Assembly (NCBI RefSeq): GCF_027942865.1
Contig: NC_134509.1
Coordinates: 16,084,017-16,148,016 of the forward strand
Length of the DNA: 64,000 nucleotides
Reading direction: 5' to 3'
Source of the DNA: Odontesthes bonariensis
Taxonomy: Eukaryota; Chordata; Actinopteri; Atheriniformes; Atherinopsidae
The position numbers were made by a program, and so were the translations under genes. This document shows, in pieces, positions 49,001-59,300 of this stretch. Position 1 is the stretch's first letter; the number at the start of each line of letters is the position of its first letter. Below the pieces are notes generated by a model. The model ran no database searches and was not told the DNA's origin. It worked only from the letters and a program-made list of their open reading frames with translations.

Positions 49001-52000
49001 TTTCTCAGACACACAATGAGCAGGAGGATGTAGTTGGTGAACCTCTCCTTTATGTCTGTTGGACACAAACAAATCAATCCTGGATTAACCTACTTTATGC
49101 TTACTGCCGCTGAACTCAATTCCAGAAATTTACCTTGGATTAGTTTAAAGGCTGAAGGCCAAAAAAATTTATTTTTATTTTTTAAAAGGTATGATTTTTG
49201 TGGAAAACATCTGTCACCACGCACCACTATTAGACATCTGGAAAAGGTTGTTCTTCTCAAACTTCTTGAACACACTTCCTTTGATCTCCACAAACTGCAA
49301 AGAGACCCAAAACGTCACGACTCAATTCAAGCTGCAGCACAAAGCTTTTATATATGGACTGTGCATCATACTCACATTGTTTGACATCATTATGGTGAGC
49401 AGAGACTTGTTGTGGGAGTTGAAGGCTACATTGAGAGTTGTGGCCTGAACCATGATAAGGATGGCATGAAGAACTGATTAAATACTGCTGAGGAAAACAC
49501 ACTTGTTGTACGTTTAGTAGAAGAACATTCTGCTTTCTGTTACTTTTACCTTCAGCCAATTAACATGCACTACTAGTTAGATGAAGTAATGATTACTTCA
49601 TTACTGATTACACATTCAATCCATGAAAATGTTGTAAATGTTACTAAATGAAATGAACATTAAAAACAAATGAATAAAAACACCACTTTTTAGATTGACA
49701 TTTGACAGTTTCACATTGCTTGATTTTTCTGAGAACAGATGCTCAGTTTACTTTTTATAAAATATACAGAACACTGCCAACAACTTACAGTTAGACTGGA
49801 ATCCACCAAAAGATTAATCGATTACATATATATAACAAAAAAAGAAAAAAGAAAACAAAAGATAAGTAGTGTTTTTTTCCTCCACTTTGGACTCCTTCAG
49901 GAGCTCATAATAAAGACATGCTGACTGGCTGAGATAAATCCCAGATTCATCTCAGTGAGGATACAGACGTAGAGCACAGCCATGAGGAAGTGAGGAATCA
50001 CGCCTATGTGCGCTCTCTTCTTCTCTTTGGGCTCTGTGGCTGTCCAGTACAGAGCGTCCAGGATGTCCTGGCCAAATGATGAGAACAGGCGGTCCGCCAC
50101 CTGACAACACAATAATGACAGGATAACCGTGGGGGGGGGCATATCTTAAGGTGACTGGTGGTACAGTATAATCAGATAAAAACAAGAGAAAGCATGATCT
50201 GGTTGTACCTCTAACATGTTGTAGATGATGTAGAGTTTGATCACAGACTGTCCCCTGATGAGGTGGTACATCATTGAGTAATCCACGTAGCTCATCATCG
50301 AGTAACACAGCACCATGATAAAGCCTTTCAGCACATCGCACACCTGAGCTGGCTGGAGCAAGCGGGAGCCCCTAAACACAATGCATATTATGGAAAATAC
50401 CATCAAGAGCAGAGCCGCAACAGGCAGGTTATTATCATCTGTTCAGGCAGACAGAACTCTGCTGCCCTCCAGAGGTTTTTTTCTTATCAACAGGTAAATA
50501 ATCTACGCATCAGTTCCCACTTTGTACAGATGTTCACTTTCTTGAAGAGTTAAAACATTCAGTCGACTGACACCAAATTAATCTGCAGCTTTTTGACAGT
50601 TCTCATCATCACCGGGGCATTTGATGCTCTCAGGATTAGCTTCTTTGCCATCCACAGGAAACTAAACAGTTCCTGTTCTGTTGGACAAAACTAGCTCTAA
50701 AATTATCTCTGATTAACATCTACTGGCTTGACAAAGTTGTAGCTCTTCTTTAATAACATAAACCAAACAAGTGGATGAACATACATAATCATCAGTAAAT
50801 AATACAGCCAAAGACTTAGAGTAACGCAGCATGATAGGTTGACAGCAGCAAAAACAGCCTTTTATGAATCTAATAAACTTGGGCTGTGGACTCAAATTAT
50901 AAAGATGTTTGCAACTCATTTAAAAGTAGAGTGAACTATTTTTGCGTTATGGTTACGCATCAAATAATTTTTTGGGAAACAGCATTCCTAATATCTAAGA
51001 GCATATGGTACCTGAGGCCACAGCATGGCACCGTGAGGAGTCGTAAAAGGGCCAGAATCACCCTGAGGGGCAACAGTGTGAACACATAGAGAAAGGTATC
51101 CAGACAGAGGAAGAAGCCAAAAGTCATCAACTAGAGAAAGAGAATGGGAGAGAAACTAAATACAATTCATTTCGACGTGACACAATTGCTTTAAACTAAG
51201 TTACTTGTACGATTACCTTCTCCAGCTCCTTGGGGATGCGAAGGCAGGTGTACACCCTCTCTCTGCGCTCTGTGTATTTGGCCTCATTGTGTTCAAGGAA
51301 GTAGCCTCTGGTGAGCTCAGTAGTTATAAATCTGACCAAAGACAGGTCTGGAAATACAGAGAGAAAGAGAAAAAAAATGTTAGATATAAGTTAAAAACTG
51401 ACACTGACAATGAAACTCCTTCTTTGAGCTTTGCTTTGATCTTGTCACGATCACCTGGTAAAGCGAGGGTAACTTTACAGTTCAGTGATATCTCTCGATT
51501 GCCTTATACCATGAAAAAGAGGAACTGTGAGGTTGGCCCCTGGTGTTTGGTGAGAGGGCCAGGCTCACAACTGGGGCTCTGGTTCACCTCGAAGGTACTA
51601 AGCTTATGATGAAGCTTTAGAAGCCATTTGATTTCACTTGAGTTCTCTGTGTTCCTTTAACATGTTCAAAGAAGCTTCCATTCTACTAGGAAGTTGTTAA
51701 TAATGTTCCTTCATTTACTCTTGCCTTGCATATATAACTAGTTATAATTTGCTCACATCAATCTGGTCATTTACTACTCACACGACAAGTTTTGTTCACT
51801 TCATTTGATTAAACCATAAATCAAGAGCCATCTCCATCAAAGTTCAAACTGTGCTCCAAGCTCTCAGCATCCTTTGCTCACTGTGTCTGTACTTAACAAC
51901 TTGTTTGTATATAGAGTAAGTAAAGATTAAAGATTTGTGTTTACATGGCAAGAGGCAAATGAAAGCTACATCAAATGAATGGAAAGTCTGGAACCCAGCA

Positions 52001-52812
52001 TCCATTAAGCGGAGATGCAAACGGAAATTGTAGGCAATGTAAGAGACATGGGTATGTAAAATAAACTATGGCTTATTTCCGTAAATGTGCTGTGTAAACA
52101 GAGAAGGTGCAGAGGGACTTTTCCTGCATCAAATTAAAAACAAAAACGTGTGCTCTAAGGAGCGGGAGCTAAGCATGTGTGTATGGGTGCCCATATTATT
52201 TTCAGCCACGTACAGAACGTTTCCACTATCCAGCCGTATTTCTCAGTACGCATGCGCAAAAACAACATCTAGTTTGACAGAAGCAAACTGGCTTATGGGG
52301 ACCCCTGAATTAATTGAAACAGTTACACTGTCACACCGACAGTCAGGAATCCAACTGCTACATGTGATTTGGATGCAGATGTCACTGCTTATCCTCCTGG
52401 CGTTATTTTAGTCAAGCTTAGTGTTTCACAAACAGTAGGTGTAGCTACAACACCAGATCAAGAGCCGCGCGCTGAGCTGCACAGTTTCAGCGATTGTAAT
52501 TGTATCTGCGTACCAAAGAAACGTCATACTGCAAAGATTATAAATATCCAGTTGGTTTACAGGCAAATAACTTTATAAGCCTGTTAAGAGTTTGACAAGC
52601 TGAGGGTCCATGGCTGAGGAAATCAGTTTCTCACCTGACAGGTTGCGTTTCTGGCCCTGACTGCCGCCATTTTTATCACTGGAACTAAGCGTCTCGGTGA
52701 CTCCGTCTTTCTCCTTGCTCTTGTCCGTTTTGGCAGGCTTTCTGTCCCTCGGCCTGCCCTCCTTCTCCTTTTCATTCTCCTCTCCTATACCTGTCGACAG
52801 CGAGTCCGCCAT
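46002..52812 (-). CDS. tapt1: Transmembrane anterior posterior transformation protein 1 (Tapt1), one-base frameshift in exon 3
   Basis: Multi-pass membrane protein that in vertebrates localises at the ciliary basal body/centrosome and affects axial skeletal patterning. Fourteen exons: 52635-52812, 51217-51347, 51012-51131, 50209-50371, 49965-50100, 49376-49473, 49225-49294, 48975-49055, 48644-48753, 47831-47890, 46810-46878, 46655-46731, 46361-46533, 46002-46258. The start ATG at 52812 has a good context (GAAGATGGCG). Residues match human TAPT1 along the length (YFLEHNEAKYTERRERVYTC, DYSMMYHLIRGQSVIKLYII, RLFSSFGQDILDALYWTATE, KHAFITKFNDI) to the identical end DLLEIDRFTICGNRID. Coding exons sum to 1723 nt, one more than a multiple of three, because of an extra T in exon 3. 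Without it the protein would be 573 aa (human 567). Confidence 0.92.
51012..51131 (-). CDS. tapt1: tapt1 exon 3, carrying a +1 homopolymer frameshift
   Basis: The exon has a good acceptor (TTTCTCTAG) and donor (CTCAG|GTACC) and encodes a membrane segment (FFLCLDTFLYVFTLLPLRVI). Its first codons read TTG ATG ACT TTT T GGC: five Ts where the homologous reading (LM-FG-FLCLD in human) needs four. With four Ts the exon would be 119 nt and phase 0 to 2, matching exon 4. As written, translation leaves the tapt1 frame here and meets a TGA in exon 7. No alternative acceptor rescues it, since the only other frame has a TGA before GGC. A real lesion and an assembly homopolymer error are both possible. 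Confidence 0.85.
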
Positions 52813-52986
52813 CTTCACCAAACGGTCTGAGCTGCTGCCTGGGAGATCGCGTCACACGCTTGGCGTCATCACGCACTGTAGCCAGAGCCACTCTGACTGT
52901 AGCTATACACTCTCATCAGCAGATGTCACCAAAAGCGCCGAAATTACGTTTCACACTTTATGAAAAGCTCTTTCGAATATCTTTAA

Positions 52987-54014
52987 AGGGACACTATGTA
53001 ATTTCTTCCCCCATCTAGTGGTGCAATTTTATTTTGCAAAGTTGAATGAATTTGCTCTCTAGCGCCTCACGTTTTCAAATGTGCGCTGCAACTTCTTGAA
53101 CTACGGCAAGCGGAATGTGTCAAGATTCAAGAAGCTATAGCTTCAGACTCAAGGTCCATACAAACAAAAAGAAATCAAGACACACAGTACAAAGGATTAT
53201 ATAACACACATACAACAACACTATGAATACAGATGACAGATAACATGTCAGATAACATAACATCTCCTTTGGTGTGCAAGCAATGCAATTAGTCATCTTC
53301 CGGGAGTTACCGGAAGTGACGTTGACGCAGCGTTAGCATTAGCCTGTGTTAGCAATCGGAGCATTAGCAGCGGTAAATAAACTCCCGGTAAACTTACAAA
53401 CTTTCTAATGCCTCGTTTTGTGAGCTAAGAGCCTATGTGTACTACGGCAGAAGTTTGGTAACAATCAATGCATTATTAGTGGGATCATTTACGAGATAAA
53501 ATCTATTTAGCATTTTTTTTTTTTTAAACTTTATTAGTAAATCAACAAAATAACAGTTTACAAATGTGAGCATAACGCCAAAAAGAAGATATCCAGGGGG
53601 AGCATAGGAATAATAATAAAAAGAAGAAGATGATGCACTTACAAAAAGAAAGCTAATGAACACAAAGACATATGTGCCAAGGAATAAAATCTATTTAGCA
53701 TTAGCGGCTGTAATAAGCCATTTGGCGGAAATGACGTCACAATGACGTCATTTCTGCTTGTAGGCCTGGTGGGGAAATCGCGATTCGAAGTGCTTTATGT
53801 CCCTCTCGGCACTTCGTCATTTTTCATAGAGCGGAAGGACATGGCAGCCTCCATAGAGCTTACCTGCTCTATGTAGATACAGACAAGTTATTCTTCACTC
53901 AGGAGGATAAGTGAGATTTTTGACAGAGATCATTTTACACCAATGAGAACTAACTTATGAATGAATATGTTGATTTGAGCTAATAAATGACTTAATTTAT
54001 TACATAGTGTCCCT
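52987..54014. mobile_element. TTAA-flanked DNA transposon (Kolobok/piggyBac-like), non-autonomous
   Basis: The left end AGGGACACTATGTAATTTC and right end TTACATAGTGTCCCT are inverted repeats of about 16 bp, bounded by TTAA on both sides (52983-52986 and 54015-54018). TTAA target duplication is typical of piggyBac and Kolobok; the AGGG end suits Kolobok better than the CCC start of piggyBac. No transposase frame is present. It lies about 175 bp upstream of the tapt1 start codon, so it may contribute to the tapt1 promoter. It has a later retro-insertion inside. Confidence 0.8.
53515..53683 (-). mobile_element. Short poly(A) retro-insertion with 19-bp target-site duplication
   Basis: The 19-base sequence ATAAAATCTATTTAGCATT occurs at 53496-53514 and again, identical, at 53684-53702. 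Between them the left edge is a T run followed by AAACTTTATT, i.e. on the minus strand an AATAAAG signal followed by a poly(A) tail. A long perfect duplication plus poly(A) is the mark of target-primed reverse transcription by an L1-type machinery. The 169-bp cargo is too short to identify; it may be a 5'-truncated LINE or a processed transcript end. The perfect duplication suggests recent insertion. Confidence 0.85.
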
Positions 54015-54040
54015 TTAATGGCATCAACAATGCACAACAG

Positions 54041-55407
54041 CAGGCCCGTAGCCAGGATTTTGCTTGGGAGGGGGTTCTTTTTGTATATTTTGGGACTTTG
54101 TTCTAGGGGGGGCATGCCCCCCGTGAAATTTTGAAAATTCAACCCTCTGAAATGGTATTTCCTGCGTTTTTGAGAGGATTTCAAAGTAAGAAACGGAGAC
54201 TGTAGATAACTGTTTCAGGCAGTATTGTATTCAAAGAATGTATACATTTTCTATGAAGAATACGAATTAATATATACATTTTTGTAATGCCTCCACATGC
54301 ATCTTTTTAGACTTTGTAGAACACCCCCTGCCTACGGGCCTGCACCGTAAGGTCTTTGGGCTCTCACAGGCCTACCCACTAAGCCATTTTCATGTTTAAC
54401 TCATCACAGTGGCGGTCCGACACTGATTTACACCCCGGGCCAAACCCGGAGCTGGTTTTTTTTTAAATAGTGGAGGGAAATTTACTTATGATGTACAATA
54501 GGCTACACACATTAAAAGTTTCACAATATGTTTGAATGAAAACACCAATGAACACAGTATTTCATCGATCAAAATGATTTTGGAGAAACACTGTATAATG
54601 AGCAGATAGACAACACATGTGAAAACATTAATACAACTTCTTCAGGGGGTCTATTTTCGTTAGATATGCTAAGCTTAACGTTTAGCCTATCTAGCTTTAG
54701 CTATTTTCCGACTACATCCTGCAAATAGTTTACAATATCAACCTAGATGCTGCCTTAGCCTATAGGCCTATACGTGCATTTTATGACGTTTAATAGCCAT
54801 GTCACTTAATTAGGCTATACCAGACGGTAAACGTTACGTGATTAGCCTACCGTGGTGGCTGAGTTTCCCGCTCATTGCTGTTGGGATGGGGGTCAGAGTC
54901 GTAGCGTCCTCTGAACACTCTTGGCCACAAATCCAAATGAAGATAATTTGGGCAGTTTAGTCACCCTTCTATCTTGCTCTTTGCGTTCGTTCTGCTTCCT
55001 GCAGCCACTTTTGTGTTTGAAGGGCAGGGGATTGCCTACGTATCGCTTATTCCGGCCTCCAGAGTGGAATTCTTGAATTTTGAAATTCTGTCGAGTGGCT
55101 GTTTCCATGCAAATGTTCGAAATTACCCCCTGAACAAGTTGTATTAATGTTTTCACATGTGTTGTCTATCTGTTCATTATACAGTGTTTCTCAAAAATCA
55201 TTGATCGATGAAATACTGTGTTCATTGGTGTTTTCATTCAAACATATTATAACAACCCTTAATGTGTAGGCTATTGTACATCATAAGTAAGGAATCCTTG
55301 CGCCGCTCATATCAGTAATTGTTAATTCATCACCTGCCACGACCAGACTTCTCGGGACCGTGGGGGGGTTTGTCGAACCCCCCGAACCCCCCCTGCCTAC
55401 GGGCCTG
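54041..55407. mobile_element. hAT-like DNA element with CAGGCCCGTAG/CTACGGGCCTG ends
   Basis: The left end CAGGCCCGTAGCCAGG (54041) and right end CCTGCCTACGGGCCTG (to 55407) are inverted copies, and both flanks show AACAG, suggesting a 5-bp duplication. A second, internal copy of the right end lies at 54327-54342, so the element is composite or rearranged. On the minus strand around 54930-55050 the words FKHKSGCRKQNERKEQDRRV and TKLPKLSSFG resemble the N-terminal leader of ZMYM1/TTF-type hAT transposases. No catalytic region remains. Confidence 0.65.
54482..55291. repeat. Long inverted repeat, arms about 175 bp, inside the hAT-like element
   Basis: The left arm at about 54482-54656 (e.g. GTTTGAATGAAAACACCAAT, ACTGTATAATGAGCAGATAG, AATACAACTTCTTCAGGGGG) reappears in reverse complement at about 55127-55291. 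Only scattered differences and small indels separate the arms. The loop between them is about 470 bp and carries the transposase-leader remnant. A transcript through this region could form a long hairpin. Confidence 0.85.
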
Positions 55408-56059
55408 AACAGACATAAATAATAGCTCAACTAAACAGCTGAGAAATGATAAAGGACAGTAGATTTAAATTGAAAACCTGAAAAGATTTAACCCTAATAT
55501 GGTAAGCAATTACAAAAAGAATGATACAAAAGCCAAACATAACAAATCGCACCATTACATTAAAGAACAACAAGCTAGATCAAATTGTTGTACGTAAAGT
55601 GTACATTCCAGTATATATTAAATGTAGATACAAACAGTGATGTTTCTGCTTTTAAGTGCATTTAAAGTAAGAAACATACATAATTTTCTAAAGCCTTATG
55701 GCAGGTTAACAATGATAATGCTGAGTTGAGAAGGAGTCTTAAAAATATGGCCTAATATGTGTGTAAACTCCATGGTTAGTTTTAACACTGATATGAACAG
55801 GCTTTGCTTTAATTGGTGGAGCTTGCAAGAAAAGGATGTGGGGACCATATGCATACATGCAAATCCACGTGTTTGGATGCTCTAAGTTGACCTTTAGTGT
55901 CTGAATTATAACAATCAAAGAGGACAATTAAATTCGTTCATTTGGTTTTTACAGCTTCATCTGCCACTAAGGTCAGCATTTGGACACATCAATTCTTGCC
56001 TTTAAATGCCAAGTTGCAAAGGTTAATTCATCACATGAATAAAGAAAAGTGTGTGCGTG

Positions 56060-56339
56060 TGCTTGTGTGTGCGTGAGGGAGCAGAAACAGGCGCCCCGGA
56101 CGCGGATACAGTTTCTCCCGGTAAGGGATCTCCTTGACCGCCATATATTTAGTTTCTCCTCTCGTGTCTCTTACATATCAATACAAGCAACGTCGCACTA
56201 AGAGCAAAAGCCTTTTTTTCTCTTATTATGAATGTTTTTCATTTATCAAACTATATAAACTCATGTTGATCACCGAGCGCGTCCCGCGGTCGCTGCCCGG
56301 CGTCGTATTACCTTCCTCGGGGCACAATGGGCTCGTAAT
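56060..56339 (+). promoter_or_regulatory. clrn2: Probable clrn2 promoter/5'UTR region
   Basis: GC content and CpG rise from about 56090 (GCGCCCCGGACGCGG) and again at 56275-56330, just before the clrn2 ATG, with AT-rich sequence between. No TATA box is placed convincingly. This is an inference from position and composition only. Confidence 0.35.
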
Positions 56340-59300
56340 ATGCCTTCTCTGTGGAAACGAGTGGTATTCTCGGTGGCCTCAGTGCTGTGTGCCTGCTCGG
56401 TGGTTCTCCTGGTGGTGGCCCTGTCCACGGAGCGGTGGGTTACCGGGCGGATCCTGTGTAAAACCGGAGCGGAGATAGTGAATGCGTCCCATCCTGAGAT
56501 GGAACAGTTCATCGGGCACATCTACTACGGTTTGTTCCAGGGAGGGAAGACCAAGAAGTGCGGACTCGGGAACAGGCGCTCCAAAATCTACAGTAAGATA
56601 TCGTCTACATAACTTATAAAGTATCTTAACTACCATGGATATATTTTTTCTTTTCCAAATAAGCCGTCAGACGACCAATAGCTCACTGATCGGCAGGATA
56701 CAACCATGACATGAGTTTGAAATGACTTACTCAGGCAACCCACTCAGGATGTCCATGTGTTTATATTCTGAAATCTAATTTTGTTTTCGCTGTTTCTGTA
56801 GAACTTTTGTGATACTAAAATGTCCACTGTTAAATTAAATGTGCAGACTTGATATTAAAACCATGTGTTAAGAATTTTTAGAGTACCAAAACGAGTATTT
56901 TACAACAAATAAACACCGGCCATTGTGATTTTTCCAGTCTGGAAATCCCTTTTCCCCCTTTTATATAGTTGTATAATGAATCATTAATAAAGACAGTTTT
57001 AATGCTTGATGGGATTTACTTATTAAGTAGCCTACACTGTATATCGAAAACCTCCATGTTCTCCCCACAGCCCTTGTTGATTCTCTCTATTATTGTTGAG
57101 GGATGGAGAACCCAGAATAAAGTCACTATCAGAATAAAATCCAAAGGCTGTTTATAATAAAATAGAATAGATAAATACTTTATTCATCCGCCAGTGGGGG
57201 AAATTCAAAATTACTTTTTGTAATTTTTATTATCATACCATTTATACCAATAAGTTTATTGATAGTGCAAGGTTCAAAACAAGGTCAGTATGGTCATCTT
57301 TATAGACAAGAGTTTAGTAAAAGCAAAGCAGGAAAAAGGGTTATATATCCAAAAGTGATTAACAACATATCAATGTGATTAACAAAACCAACCTAAATGG
57401 AGAAATTATTCAAAAATACACAGGAAGTGACCGTAAAACTCTCTGATAAGAGAGCAAACAGACCACGTCTGCACAAAACAAAACCCAAACCATGACAATA
57501 CTCATAGTCCAGCTTTCCTTGTGTCTGTGGGAATCCACAGTTTTCCCAAAGCTTGTGCGAACACTGAATGGTGGCCTTCACATGATGGGGATTCTTTTCC
57601 TGCTGGTGGCTGTGGGCTTCGCACTGGTCAGTCTGTCTTTCTGCATTTACAACGCACGCAAGGTTCCCTACCAGAGCATCAAAGGCCACAAAGGACTTTA
57701 CTTGTGGAACTTCATTGCAGGTATGTGAGGACTGTATGTCTTAAACACTTTCCCCCTGATATATGTCTCTACAATGTTGCATCGTAAACAGAAGATTTCA
57801 TAAAAATAAACAGATTTCATGAACATAAACAGATGACATCATAGAAAAAAACAGATGAAATAAATACAAACAGATGATATAGAAATAAACAGATTACATC
57901 ATAGATATAAACATGACGTCATGAACATAAACAGATGACATGAATATGATGACATTATATACATGAACAGATGACGTCATAAACATAAATAGATGACGTC
58001 ATAAACAGATGGCATAGATATGAACAGATGACGTCATAGAAATGACCAGAAGACCAGAACGTCATAAACATAAACAGATGACATCATAGATATGAATAGA
58101 TGATGTCATAAACAGATTATATCATATAAAATATGAACAGATGACGTCATAAACATGATCAGATGATGTAATAAACAGATTACATCATAGAAATAAACAA
58201 ATGACATCATAGATATAAACAGATGACGTCATAAGCATAAACATGCCATCATGAATATAAATGATGACATCATAGATATGAACAGATGACGTCATAGAAA
58301 TGACCAGAAGACGTCATAAACATAAACAGATGACATCATAGATATGAATAGATGACGTCATAAACATGAACCGATTAAATCATAAACATAAACAGATGAC
58401 ATCATAGAAATAAAGAGATGACCATATATATAAACAGAAGACATCATGAATATAAACAGATGACATTATTCATATAAACATGATACCATAAACATAAACA
58501 GATGATTTCATAAGCATAAACAGATGGCAGATATTTATGATGTCATAAACAGATGACATCATAGATATGATTTATTTATGATTCATAGCGTTGCTATGTG
58601 CCTGCCTTATCGGCAGCAAGTCTATGTAGCTCTCAATTTTTCTCGTCGTTTATATGATTATATGTCATTTTTAATTATTTATCTAAACATTTTTAGTTAT
58701 TTTCATTGATCTGCTTTTTTGTTTTATTTTAATTATTTGACAATGTGCACTACTACTAGAGCAGTGTACACAAGAGAAGAACTTTTGGCACTGTCAAGGA
58801 TTGGACGCGGAATTAAACATCCAATTCGGACCGAGCTTAAAAAGCTGTACCATGGATTCAGAGCTGGAGCGAAACTAAAGGCAAAAAGGCAGAGTGGTGG
58901 AGGTACAAACCTTTTCTGCCCTCGGTGATTATGGGAAACGCTAACTCACTACCAAACAAGTGTGATGAGCTAGAGGCGCTTGTGCGGAACTAACGACTGT
59001 ATAAGGAGAGCAGTTTGATCTGTCTGTCTGAGTCCTGGCTGCACGACAACGCACCAGACTCATGTGTGGACATTCCCGGTTTCACAGCCGTACGAGCAGA
59101 TCGTGACCTGAGTACGAGCGGCGGTGAGCGGAAAGGCGGGGGTGTTATACTGTTCTTTAATCAGAGATGGGTAAACCCCCGCAATGTGACCGTTAAGGAG
59201 AGGGTTTGTTGTCCAGACATCGAACTGCGGTCAGTTGGTTTCCGTGCGTTCTATGCGCCCAGAGAGTTCCCATACACAGTCGTCATCGTTGTTTACATTC

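Noticed and set aside
49228-49294. tapt1 exon 7 donor at TCTAATA|GTGGTG
   Set aside because: It would give MSNN-IKERF. The donor three bases further on (AGTG|GTGCGT) gives MSNSDIKERF, as in human TAPT1.
52821-52821. tapt1 start three codons upstream of 52812
   Set aside because: That codon is TTG. The ATG at 52812 has a good initiation context and is followed directly by MADS...
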